Translations under genes and position numbers: made by a program
Notes under the pieces: model-generated
What the model saw: only the letters and a program-made list of their open reading frames with translations
Databases searched by the model: none
What the model was told of the DNA's origin: nothing
DNA from: Erysipelotrichaceae bacterium
GTDB taxonomy: Bacteria; Bacillota_I; Bacilli_A; Erysipelotrichales; Erysipelotrichaceae
Assembly (NCBI GenBank): GCA_017515475.1
Contig: JAFWFS010000005.1
Span: 55,330 to 119,329, forward strand
Reading direction: 5' to 3'
Length of the DNA stretch: 64,000 bases
Part shown: positions 33,835 to 42,222 of the stretch, in pieces
Layout: each line of letters starts with the position of its first letter
Position numbering within the stretch: the stretch's first letter is position 1

Positions 33835-34730
33835 TATTCAGACGTTTTTTCCGGCACATTAAAGAAGGATTTATCGGCGTGAAACGCCATTTTGCGATGG
33901 CTGTTTCTTCCGCTTCTGCCGTTACCATCACCCTTCTTCTTGTAGGCTTTTTTGCGGCTTTTGCGATCAACATGGCTTACCTGACCCAGGAGATCGAACA
34001 GTCCATTTCTCTGGTCTGTCTGATCGATTATGATGTTACGGATTCATCCAGGATCGCTTCCATGAAGGGCGAGATCGAGCAGATGGAAAGCGTGGACAGG
34101 GTGGTCTATCGGACCAAGGATGAAGAGTTCGATTTCTACAATCAGGAATATCCGGAGATGGCAGAGTTCTCTGAACTTTACCGCGAGGATAATCCGTTCC
34201 ACGACACTTTTATTGTCTATATGGCGGACGGCAGCAGCATGTCTACAGTCAAAAACAGGATCACAAAAATGAATGGCATTTCATCGGTTCAGGACGGAGG
34301 CAGCGAGACCTATACGCTGATCCATATCCTGCATACAACCAGGAATGCCGGAGCGATCCTGATTCTGGCTCTGGTGGCACTGGCCATTTATCTGATCTAC
34401 AATACGATCAAGATCACGATAGCAACACGTAAGGACGAGATTTGGATCATGCGTAATGTCGGCGCAAGAAACGGTTATATCCGGGCACCTTTCCTGGTAG
34501 AAGGTATCATTATCGGTATTTTTGGATCTATCCTTCCGATTGGCGTCATCGTCTATGCCTACTACTGGCTGTATCAGGCAACAGGCGGCGTTCTGGCCGG
34601 CGTAATCACCCTGATTCCAGTCTATCCGTTTATTCTGTATTTGGGCGGAGCATTGCTGATAATCGGCATTCTTGTCGGTTTTATCGGTTCCTATATTTCC
34701 GTATGTAAGTATCTGAGGCTTACCAGATGA
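33831..34730 (+). CDS. ftsX: Cell division membrane protein FtsX
   Basis: 299 residues. N-terminal helix after basic residues (FRRFFRHIKEGFIGVKRH), one large extracytoplasmic loop (about 55-180) and three C-terminal helices, the FtsX permease fold. It couples FtsE ATP hydrolysis to activation of an external hydrolase, most likely the M23 protein encoded next. Overlaps ftsE and the M23 gene by 4 bases each. Confidence 0.95.
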   Translation: MIFRRFFRHIKEGFIGVKRHFAMAVSSASAVTITLLLVGFFAAFAINMAYLTQEIEQSISLVCLIDYDVTDSSRIASMKGEIEQMESVDRVVYRTKDEEFDFYNQEYPEMAEFSELYREDNPFHDTFIVYMADGSSMSTVKNRITKMNGISSVQDGGSETYTLIHILHTTRNAGAILILALVALAIYLIYNTIKITIATRKDEIWIMRNVGARNGYIRAPFLVEGIIIGIFGSILPIGVIVYAYYWLYQATGGVLAGVITLIPVYPFILYLGGALLIIGILVGFIGSYISVCKYLRLTR

Positions 34731-36091
34731 TCATTAAGAAGATTGTCGTCGTTTTGTTCGCTTTGCTTCTGATCGTACCGGTGTTTTCCGGTTCTTCTTT
34801 GGTGTATGCGGAAGAGGACGTCGATGAAACAGAAGAGAAGTCGGATTACGAAAAATGCGTCATCGACAAAGATAAGGAAGCCTGCGAGCGAATCGCCGTA
34901 AATACGCAGAACAATCTGCAGGCTCTGGAGGATCAGATTGCCAGTGCCAAGGACGACAGAGACAAGGCTGCTGCTTTAGCCAGAGAATATGCCGAAAAGG
35001 CGGAAAAGATGCAGGGCGAGATCGATACTTTGGCGAAGCAGATCGATGAACTGAAGGTCCGTATCGCAGAGCTGGAAGTTCAGATCGCTGAAAATGAGGC
35101 GAAGGTGGAAGCCCTGAATACCAGAGTGAAAAACAGAATGGTCGAAGCGCAGAAGACGATGCATTTTAACGGCTATCTGGAATTCATTCTGGGATCAAGA
35201 TCCTTTACGGATATGCTTAGGAGAGTATACGGCATCGAGGCGATCGTATCGAAAGACAAAGCCGACAGGGAAGAACTGATCGCCATTATCGAACAGCTTA
35301 CGGCCGACAAGGCTGAACTGGATGCGGCGAAAGCCACATTGGATGAAAGCTATCAGGAAATCGTTGCGAAGCAGGCTGAACTGCTGGTCATGAAGGAATT
35401 CTACGAAGAAGAGGAAGCCAGGATCAACGAAGAACTGGATCAGATGACGGAAGAAAGAGATGCGATCTACGAGTCGTATGAGGACCTGAGAGATATCTTT
35501 AAGGAAATCGGCGTAACGGTCAATACCGGATTTGTGGCTGCCGTTCACAATTCCTGGATCACCGCAACGGTATGGAACTACTCTCCGAACTTTCTTGACG
35601 GCAAATGGCATCTGGGTGTCGACTATGCGGCTTCCAGAGGCACAGAGATCCACGCTCCGGCAGGCGGCGTCATTATCCGTGCCAATCAGAGCTGTTCAGA
35701 TCCGGGTTATCTTGGCAGTTCCTGCGGCTACTGGATCTCGGGAGGCGGCAACCAGGTATACATGATGTGCGAAGTCAATGGCAGAGTCTACGGACTGATC
35801 TTCTTCCATCTGCACAGCGTCTATGTCAGCTATGGAGACTATGTCCTGCAGGATGAAGTGATCGGAACGGTCGGATCTTCCGGCTCCTCTACCGGACCGC
35901 ACTGTCATATCGAGATGTATTACTTAGGCAACGGTGAACTTCTGGATTATCTGGCCATGGGCTGGAATGCGACTTTCTCTGTCGGAAGAGGAAGAACCGC
36001 CTACAACAACCGCTGCTACTATGACGACGGCTCATTCCGTCAGGGTGCTCCATGTATCCTGAATCCGGAAATGTATCTGCCGGCGAATTAG
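34727..36091 (+). CDS. Peptidoglycan hydrolase, coiled coil plus M23 peptidase (FtsEX partner)
   Basis: 454 residues. Signal peptide (residues 1-28, ends VYA), long coiled coil (about 45-260, e.g. LAKQIDELKVRIAELEVQIAE), then a LytM/M23 metallopeptidase: H295-L-G-V-D299 and H392-C-H394 give the zinc ligands, and GSSGSSTGPHCHIE is typical. This layout (PcsB/EnvC/CwlO-like coiled coil with catalytic tail) fits a secreted enzyme activated by FtsEX, and the gene is immediately downstream of ftsX. Cys-rich insert at about residues 325-340. Confidence 0.9.
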   Translation: MIIKKIVVVLFALLLIVPVFSGSSLVYAEEDVDETEEKSDYEKCVIDKDKEACERIAVNTQNNLQALEDQIASAKDDRDKAAALAREYAEKAEKMQGEIDTLAKQIDELKVRIAELEVQIAENEAKVEALNTRVKNRMVEAQKTMHFNGYLEFILGSRSFTDMLRRVYGIEAIVSKDKADREELIAIIEQLTADKAELDAAKATLDESYQEIVAKQAELLVMKEFYEEEEARINEELDQMTEERDAIYESYEDLRDIFKEIGVTVNTGFVAAVHNSWITATVWNYSPNFLDGKWHLGVDYAASRGTEIHAPAGGVIIRANQSCSDPGYLGSSCGYWISGGGNQVYMMCEVNGRVYGLIFFHLHSVYVSYGDYVLQDEVIGTVGSSGSSTGPHCHIEMYYLGNGELLDYLAMGWNATFSVGRGRTAYNNRCYYDDGSFRQGAPCILNPEMYLPAN

Positions 36092-36101
36092 AGATTTCAA
36101 T

Positions 36102-37583
36102 ATGGAAGATAAAGTCTACTTTGATCTGGAAAGAGTACCTCTAAAATCGGAAAGAGAAGAAAGAAGAAACAGAAGAAAGAAGAGATTTCTGGTCTTTTTG
36201 CTTTGTTTACTGTTTTTCCTGTGCGGAACGGTCGGAGGTTTTTTCCTGTTCAAGGCGGTTCATCCTTCTTATAATGCCGATACAAAAAACGTGATCGGCG
36301 AGATCGAATATGCCATGGATCACTACTGGCTTTATTCGGATGAATATGAGGATCTGACCGGCGAACTGGAAAACAAAGCCCTTTACGGGATGACGGATTT
36401 CGATTACGATCCGTATACCAGCTACATGTCCAAGGAAGAACTGGATGTGTTCTCCGAGAGCATCAATATGGACTACGTAGGGATCGGTGTGGAGTATTCC
36501 TACTATGATTCGGTTGCGGTAGTCAAGAAGGTGTTCAAGAATTCTCCTGCGGAAAAGGCGGGAGTCGAAGCCGGAGACATCATTAAGGAGATCGACGGCG
36601 AGAGCATTGACGGTTTTACTTCCGACGACATCCGGGAAAGAGTGCTGGGTGTGGCAGGCACGGAGGTGGTAATCACCTTTTTAAGAGGAGGAGAGCTGAT
36701 CGAGATCCCGATCACCCGGGGTCCCGTAAACAATACGGTTTATGCCTACAGGGAAGATGACTATGTGGTCATGCAGCTGAACAGTTTCGGTGCTGATACG
36801 GGGTCAGCGTGCATGCACTATCTGGATGAATATACCGATCTGGACAAGATCATCATCGACCTGAGAAACAACAGCGGCGGATATCAGAGTTCCGTAAAGG
36901 AAGTATGCGGTCTGTTTATCGGAAATGACGAGGTCTATCTGCGGCAGAAGGGCGTCGACGGCGTCGAGACAGCGGACAGGACTTCTTCAAGGAAGACCTA
37001 TGACAATTTCAGGAAGATCGTCCTTCTGGTGAACGAAAATACGGCTTCCGCTGCCGAGGTTTTTACGATCTGTCTGAAAGAATGTCTGGAAGACGTTACC
37101 GTGGTCGGCGTTACGACATACGGCAAAGGCGTCATTCAGACGACCAGACTTCTGAACAACGGCGGAGCCCTGAAAATGACCAGCTACTACTGGTATTCCC
37201 CAAACGGTACATCGATCCACGGTACGGGAATCGTTCCGGATGTGGAAGTGCGGATGCCGGAGATCTACTATCAGATTTTCTATTTTCCGGTAGAAGGTGA
37301 GACTTATGAACTGGACAGCGTATCGGAAACGGTAAAGCTGGTTCAGCAGTCTCTGGAGTATCTGGATTATCCGGTTGATCGTACGGATGGCTATTTCGAC
37401 CAGAGTCTGGCCGACTGTCTGAGAGAATACAAAGCCGGAAAAGACTTGGGCGACGATGCCGTTCTGGACGGGAAAACGTTTGAAGCGATCTTTTCCGATG
37501 TCAGCAGAGAGATCGCCACTAATCCGGATAAAGATCTGCAGATGATCAAGGCAAAGGAGATAATCAATGAAAATCAGCATTAA
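36102..37583 (+). CDS. C-terminal processing peptidase CtpA/CtpB family (S41)
   Basis: 493 residues. One N-terminal membrane helix after a basic stretch (about 25-45), PDZ domain (about 118-200, YVGIGVEYS, KAGVEAGDIIKEID), S41 catalytic domain with Ser316 (TASAAE) and Lys342 (YGKGVIQ), then a C-terminal peptidoglycan-binding-like module (about 395-475). ftsEX-hydrolase-ctp is a recurrent Firmicutes order. It may process the hydrolase or another wall protein. The gene start is near a weak GAG site only. Confidence 0.92.
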   Translation: MEDKVYFDLERVPLKSEREERRNRRKKRFLVFLLCLLFFLCGTVGGFFLFKAVHPSYNADTKNVIGEIEYAMDHYWLYSDEYEDLTGELENKALYGMTDFDYDPYTSYMSKEELDVFSESINMDYVGIGVEYSYYDSVAVVKKVFKNSPAEKAGVEAGDIIKEIDGESIDGFTSDDIRERVLGVAGTEVVITFLRGGELIEIPITRGPVNNTVYAYREDDYVVMQLNSFGADTGSACMHYLDEYTDLDKIIIDLRNNSGGYQSSVKEVCGLFIGNDEVYLRQKGVDGVETADRTSSRKTYDNFRKIVLLVNENTASAAEVFTICLKECLEDVTVVGVTTYGKGVIQTTRLLNNGGALKMTSYYWYSPNGTSIHGTGIVPDVEVRMPEIYYQIFYFPVEGETYELDSVSETVKLVQQSLEYLDYPVDRTDGYFDQSLADCLREYKAGKDLGDDAVLDGKTFEAIFSDVSREIATNPDKDLQMIKAKEIINENQH

Positions 37584-38175
37584 CTGTCACAGCTCCATCC
37601 GTATCGAGGATGAGAAAGTCGTTTATTTTGACCCTTTCAAGATCGAAGAAGAAAGCCATGATGCCGATGTGATCCTCATTACCCATGACCACTTCGATCA
37701 CTTCTCGGTAGAAGATATCTGCAAGGTGGAGAAAGAGGATACCGTCTATGTCATCCCTGAATGCATGTACAATCTTTTGGGCGGTGAAAATGTCGTTACG
37801 ATGAATCCGGGTGACAAGGGCGTGGTCGAAGGGATGGATGTCATGGCCATACCGTCCTATAATCCGAATAAGGCCTTTCATCCAAAAGACAAGGGATATG
37901 TAGGATATCTGGTAAAGATAGGCGGCAAGACCGTCTATGTTGCGGGAGACTGCGACATGAATGAAGACAACCGGAAAGTCAAGTGCGATATCGCCCTGGT
38001 TCCGATCGGCGGAACATATACGATGGATCATGCTGAAGCGGCGGAACTGGTCAATCTGATCAGACCTCAGCTTGCCATCCCGACCCACTATGGCGATGTG
38101 GCAGGAGATAAAAGTGCCGGCGAGAAATTCGCGAAACTGGTGGATCCTTCCGTCAGAGTGGAACTGATGATCTAG
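37567..38175 (+). CDS. Metallo-beta-lactamase fold hydrolase (UPF0173 type)
   Basis: 202 residues. MBL-fold enzyme with ITHDHFDHF as metal-binding HxHxDH, GDCDMNEDNR and PTHYGDVAG. The length and the short form fit the UPF0173/YtkL group of L-ascorbate-6-phosphate-lactonase-like proteins, function not known. It overlaps the CtpB-like gene by 17 bases and is probably co-transcribed with it. Confidence 0.88.
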   Translation: MKISINCHSSIRIEDEKVVYFDPFKIEEESHDADVILITHDHFDHFSVEDICKVEKEDTVYVIPECMYNLLGGENVVTMNPGDKGVVEGMDVMAIPSYNPNKAFHPKDKGYVGYLVKIGGKTVYVAGDCDMNEDNRKVKCDIALVPIGGTYTMDHAEAAELVNLIRPQLAIPTHYGDVAGDKSAGEKFAKLVDPSVRVELMI

Positions 38176-38211
38176 GCTTCATATTGAAAAATAACGGATA
38201 AAATATTAAGA

Positions 38212-38402
38212 TAAGAAAGTAATCTTCAGGAGCAGTAACTGTACGGATCTGTTTAGAGAACTGACGGACGGTGCAAGTCGGTGAGGGAAGACAGCGAACT
38301 CGCCTGATAAAGCGGTTAATCGTGAAGCTCGCGTTAAGAGCAAGAGTAATAAGCAAAGGTGGTACCGCGCAAAAGCGCCCTTGGATCACCTTTTTTGTTT
38401 TC
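38212..38402 (+). promoter_or_regulatory. T-box leader of leuS (specifier CUC)
   Basis: Conserved T-box element AAGGTGGTACCGCG at 38356-38369; the TGGT can pair with the ACCA end of uncharged tRNA. Stem I includes GGTGCAAG and specifier loop GAACTC with codon CTC (Leu) at 38299-38301. A competing terminator AAGGTG...CACCTT followed by TTTTTTGTTTT ends at 38402. The tRNA-Leu(GAG) encoded at 17.8 kb reads CUC. A promoter TTGAAA (38184-38189), 17 bases, TAAGAT lies upstream. Confidence 0.92.
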
Positions 38403-38414
38403 TGGAGGTAAATC

Positions 38415-40814
38415 ATGAGCGTATTTGACTACAAGACGATTGAGAAGAAATGGCAGAAATTCTGGGAAGAGAACGAGACGTTCAAGACGGACATCCATGA
38501 CTTTTCCAAGCCGAAATTCTATGCCCTGGACATGTTTCCGTATCCTTCGGGAGTAGGACTTCATGCGGGACATCCGGAAGGCTATACGGCCACCGATGTC
38601 ATGAGCCGTTACAAGAGGATGAAAGGATTCAACGTTCTGCATCCGATGGGTTTCGATTCTTTCGGTCTGCCTGCAGAACAGTATGCGATCCAGACAGGCA
38701 ATCATCCTGACGGCTTTACGCAAAGAAACATCGAACACTTTACGGAACAGCTGAAGGGTCTTGGCTTTTCTTACGACTGGTCAAGAGTCGTTTCTACCAG
38801 CGATCCGGACTATTATCACTGGACCCAGTGGATCTTTAAGCAGCTTTTCCTGGACGGTTACGCCAGATGCATCGAAATGCCGGTCAACTGGTGCGAGGAA
38901 CTTGGCTGCGTATTGGCCAATGATGAGGTCATCGACGGCAAGTCTGAAAGAGGCGGTTATCCGGTCATCCGCAAGAACATGAAGCAGTGGATCATCGATA
39001 TACCTGCCTATGCGGAAAGGCTTCTGGAGAATCTCGATTCTCTGGACTGGCCGGAATCGACCAAAGAGATCCAGAGAAACTGGATCGGCAAGTCGATCGG
39101 TGCGGAAGTCGTCTTCAAGGTCGATGGTCACAATGAGAGCTTTACCGTTTTCACGACCCGCTGCGATACGCTGTTTGGCGCCACTTATTGCGTTCTGTCT
39201 CCGGAACATCCGCTGGTAGACAAGATCACAACAGCAGACAGGAAGACGGAAGTAGAGGCTTACCAGAAACTCTGCGCTTCCAAGTCGGAAATGGAAAGAA
39301 CCGAGCTGAACAAGGACAAGACCGGCGTGTTTACCGGAGCCTATGCGGTCAATCCGGTCAACGACAAGAAGATTCCGATCTGGATCTCCGACTATGTACT
39401 GATGACCTACGGCACAGGTGCCATCATGGCTGTTCCTGCCCATGACGAAAGAGACTACGAGTTTGCCCGCAAGTTCGGACTGGAGATCATTCCTGTGCTG
39501 GAAGGCGGGGACATTTCCAGGGAAGCATGGACACAGGACGGCATTCATATCAATTCCGGTTTCATGGACGGTCTAAACAAGCAGGATGCGATCGACGCGA
39601 TGTTGAAATGGCTGGAAGATAGAGACATCGGCAAGAAAAAAGTCAACTACAAGCTGAGAGAATGGATCTTCGCCAGACAGAGATACTGGGGAGAACCGAT
39701 TCCGGTCATTCACTATGAAGACGGGACGGTCGGCGTTCTGGATGACGAGGATCTTCCTTTGATCCTTCCGGAACTGGAAGACTACGGTCCAAGCAAGACC
39801 GGAGCTCCTCTGGATAAAGCCGTCGACTGGGTCAATGTCGAATACCACGGCAAGAAGGGCAAGAGGGAAACCTCGACCATGCCCGGTTCGGCTGGATCAT
39901 CCTGGTATTTCTTGCGATACATCGATCCACATAATGAGAAAGAGTTTGCGGACCCTGAACTTTTGAAATACTGGATGCCGGTGGACCTTTACATCGGCGG
40001 TCCGGAACATGCGGTAGGACATCTGCTTTATGCCCGCATGTGGAACAACTACCTTTATGACAAAGGTCTTGTGCCATGTCAGGAGCCGTTCCAGAAACTG
40101 GTACATCAGGGTTACATTCTGGGAGCCAACGGCATCAAGATGGGCAAGCGTTTTCCGGAATACGTCGTCAATCCGAGTGACATCGTCGAGAGATACGGCG
40201 CCGATACGATGAGACTTTATGAGATGTTCATGGGGCCTCTGGAGGCAGACAAGCCTTGGTCGACCCAGGGAATCGAAGGTGCGCACAGATGGCTGGAAAG
40301 AGTCTACCGTCTGATGGTGGAACAGAAAGACAAGCTTTCCGACACCAATGACGGCAAGCTGGATTATTCCTACAACTTCACTGTCAAGAAGATCACGGAA
40401 GACATCGAGAATCTGCGTCTGAATACGGCTATCTCTCAGATGATGATCTTCATCAACGACTGCTACAAGGAAGAAAAGGTTTACAGGGAATATGCGGTCG
40501 ATTTCGTACAGATGCTCTCGGTATTCGCTCCGCATTTGGGCAGCGAGATGTATGAGATCCTGACCGGAAAGACGGATCTGGACTACCGTCCATGGCCGAC
40601 TTATGACGAGTCAAAGCTGGAAGTCGAAGAAAAAGAGATCGCCGTACAGGTTAACGGCAAAGTCAGAGGCAAATTCATGGCCAAGACGGATGCATCCGAC
40701 GAAGAACTCTTTGAAGCGGCAAAACAGCTGGAAAACGTTATGAAATACACGGAAGGCAAAGAAATCAGAAAACACTTTGTCATTAAGGGAAGAGTCGTAA
40801 ACATCGTTGTCTAA
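38415..40814 (+). CDS. leuS: Leucyl-tRNA synthetase
   Basis: 799 residues. Class I synthetase. HIGH motif is HAGH (50-53, in [15 protein letters not shown]), an editing domain follows, and the KMSKS motif is KMGKR (575-579, in [15 protein letters not shown]), a variant also seen in other LeuRS. The anticodon and C-terminal domains are complete. AGGAGG-like GGAGG precedes the ATG. Controlled by the T-box, so expression rises when uncharged tRNA-Leu accumulates. Confidence 0.97.
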   Translation: MSVFDYKTIEKKWQKFWEENETFKTDIHDFSKPKFYALDMFPYPSGVGLHAGHPEGYTATDVMSRYKRMKGFNVLHPMGFDSFGLPAEQYAIQTGNHPDGFTQRNIEHFTEQLKGLGFSYDWSRVVSTSDPDYYHWTQWIFKQLFLDGYARCIEMPVNWCEELGCVLANDEVIDGKSERGGYPVIRKNMKQWIIDIPAYAERLLENLDSLDWPESTKEIQRNWIGKSIGAEVVFKVDGHNESFTVFTTRCDTLFGATYCVLSPEHPLVDKITTADRKTEVEAYQKLCASKSEMERTELNKDKTGVFTGAYAVNPVNDKKIPIWISDYVLMTYGTGAIMAVPAHDERDYEFARKFGLEIIPVLEGGDISREAWTQDGIHINSGFMDGLNKQDAIDAMLKWLEDRDIGKKKVNYKLREWIFARQRYWGEPIPVIHYEDGTVGVLDDEDLPLILPELEDYGPSKTGAPLDKAVDWVNVEYHGKKGKRETSTMPGSAGSSWYFLRYIDPHNEKEFADPELLKYWMPVDLYIGGPEHAVGHLLYARMWNNYLYDKGLVPCQEPFQKLVHQGYILGANGIKMGKRFPEYVVNPSDIVERYGADTMRLYEMFMGPLEADKPWSTQGIEGAHRWLERVYRLMVEQKDKLSDTNDGKLDYSYNFTVKKITEDIENLRLNTAISQMMIFINDCYKEEKVYREYAVDFVQMLSVFAPHLGSEMYEILTGKTDLDYRPWPTYDESKLEVEEKEIAVQVNGKVRGKFMAKTDASDEELFEAAKQLENVMKYTEGKEIRKHFVIKGRVVNIVV

Positions 40815-40832
40815 ACAACGGTGTTTTCTTTC
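40801..40832 (+). terminator. Terminator after leuS
   Basis: ACATCGTTGT / ACAACGGTGT (one G-T pair), loop CTAA, then TTTCTTTC. The leuS stop is in the loop. Confidence 0.7.
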
Positions 40833-40841
40833 TGATATAAT
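40833..40841 (+). promoter_or_regulatory. Extended -10 promoter of pfkB-like gene
   Basis: TGATATAAT (TGn plus perfect TATAAT 40836-40841) with 8 bases to the ATG at 40850. No Shine-Dalgarno; near-leaderless mRNA expected. Confidence 0.6.
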
Positions 40842-40849
40842 TCACTTGG

Positions 40850-41743
40850 ATGATCATTACCGTTACCTGCAATCCTGCCATCGATCAGACCGTCAGCAAA
40901 GACGGGACTGTTTTGGATATCGGCGGGAAAGGAATCAATGTTTCCAAGGTATTACGAAACATGGAATGCGAATCATTATGTACGGGACTGATCGGAAGAG
41001 ACAACTGCGATATCATTCTGAACGGTCTGGACAGGCTGGGCATTCCGCATCATTTCATCAAGACGGACGGAAAGGTCAGAACGAATCTGAAGAAAATCAT
41101 AGACGGGGAACTGTATGAAGAAAACCGGCCGGGTCCGGATCTTGCGAAGGAAGACTCGGAAAAGCTGTTCGACTATCTTGGCGGCTTTCAAAACGAGATC
41201 GTTGTAATCTCGGGAAGCGCTCCGGCAAACGCAGAAGACGATCTGTACAGAAAGATGACTGAACTGCTGAAGAGAAACGGAAATACCGTGATTCTGGATT
41301 GCAGCGGAAGAAAGCTGCAGGAAGGCGTGAAGGCATTTCCGGACGTGATCAAGCCGAACGATAAGGAGATCTGTGAACTGTTTGGAAAACGGCTGGAAGA
41401 AGATGCCATGATCGATGCGTGTCTTGGCCTGGGTATCCCTTTTGTCATCATTTCATTGGGAAAAGAAGGTGCTTTATTCATCAGGGACGGGCAGGTATAC
41501 CGCTGTCCGGCAGTCAGTACCGAAGTCGTATCTCCTTTAGGAGCGGGCGACAGTATGGTTGCGGCAGTTGCCTATGCCTTGCAGAAAGGTCTAGATCCGG
41601 AAGAAACAATCACTCTGGCAATGGCTTGCGCAGCAGCCAGTGTAAGATCCCCCGGATCTTCTGCGCCTTCTTTCCGGGATATCCGAAACCTTAAAAAAGA
41701 AGTCATCATCGAAAAGATCCGTTCCGTTCCGTTATCACAGTAA
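40850..41743 (+). CDS. PfkB family sugar-phosphate kinase (1-phosphofructokinase/tagatose-6-P kinase type)
   Basis: 297 residues. Ribokinase fold. Start MIITVTCNPAIDQTV is typical of 1-phosphofructokinase (FruK) and LacC. GKGINVSKVL is the sugar-binding signature and GAGDSMVAAVAYAL holds the catalytic Asp. No fructose PTS genes are next to it, so the substrate (fructose-1-P or tagatose-6-P) stays open. Transcription is apparently from its own promoter just before the start codon. Confidence 0.9.
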   Translation: MIITVTCNPAIDQTVSKDGTVLDIGGKGINVSKVLRNMECESLCTGLIGRDNCDIILNGLDRLGIPHHFIKTDGKVRTNLKKIIDGELYEENRPGPDLAKEDSEKLFDYLGGFQNEIVVISGSAPANAEDDLYRKMTELLKRNGNTVILDCSGRKLQEGVKAFPDVIKPNDKEICELFGKRLEEDAMIDACLGLGIPFVIISLGKEGALFIRDGQVYRCPAVSTEVVSPLGAGDSMVAAVAYALQKGLDPEETITLAMACAAASVRSPGSSAPSFRDIRNLKKEVIIEKIRSVPLSQ

Positions 41744-41759
41744 TTTCATAATCTCCAAG

Positions 41760-41765
41760 TAGAAT
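41760..41765 (+). promoter_or_regulatory. Putative -10 box of CBS gene, leaderless type
   Basis: TAGAAT (5 of 6 match) ending 6 bases before the ATG 41772. No Shine-Dalgarno. Confidence 0.4.
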
Positions 41766-41771
41766 GAAAAT

Positions 41772-42176
41772 ATGGAAAGAGCAAACGTATTATTCCTTCT
41801 GACACCGAAGAACCAGGTCGCATGTCTGGTAGAAACCATGAATGTCAGACAGGCTTTAGAAAAGATGAAGGCGCATGGATACATGGCGATCCCGCTGATC
41901 TCCGGAAACGGCGAATATATCGGAACAATATCCGAAGGAGATCTGCTCTGGTATGTCGTCAGGAACGGCGAATTCGACTACCGGAAAATGGAAGAGACGA
42001 AGATTACCGATCTGCTTCGTAAAGGATATACTCCAGCCGTCAAGGTGGATGCCGGGATTGAAGAGATCGTAGAAAACATCGTCAACTACAACTTTATTCC
42101 TGTGGTAGATGATCGAAATGTGCTGATGGGTATTGTTACCCGAAGAAGAGTTCTGCAGGAACTGCTGAAAAAGTGA
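41772..42176 (+). CDS. CBS-domain protein
   Basis: 134 residues with a pair of CBS domains: VRQALEKMKAHGYMAIPLI...TISEGDLL and EEIVENIVNYNFIPVVDDRNVLMGIVTRR. CBS pairs bind adenine nucleotides. Short stand-alone CBS proteins of similar size in Firmicutes include c-di-AMP receptors such as DarB/CbpB, whose C-terminus also has GIxTRRxVLxEL. That similarity is only suggestive. The cell uses c-di-AMP (darA at 31.5 kb). Confidence 0.85.
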   Translation: MERANVLFLLTPKNQVACLVETMNVRQALEKMKAHGYMAIPLISGNGEYIGTISEGDLLWYVVRNGEFDYRKMEETKITDLLRKGYTPAVKVDAGIEEIVENIVNYNFIPVVDDRNVLMGIVTRRRVLQELLKK

Positions 42177-42195
42177 AGCGTGGCTTCATTTTTTT
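42174..42195 (+). terminator. Terminator after CBS gene
   Basis: TGAAGC-GTG-GCTTCA followed by seven T. Confidence 0.85.
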
Positions 42196-42208
42196 ATTGC
42201 AGATGGTT

Positions 42209-42214
42209 TATAAT
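42209..42214 (+). promoter_or_regulatory. -10 box of the DUF975/CmpB fusion gene
   Basis: Perfect TATAAT with 8 bases to ATG 42223. No Shine-Dalgarno. In-frame TTG codons at 42214 and 42217 overlap the box and are unlikely starts. Confidence 0.55.
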
Positions 42215-42222
42215 TGTTGTAT

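Noticed and set aside
40137..40151. Loss of KMSKS in leuS
   Set aside because: KMGKR followed by a normal downstream sequence is a known variant; the rest of the enzyme is complete.
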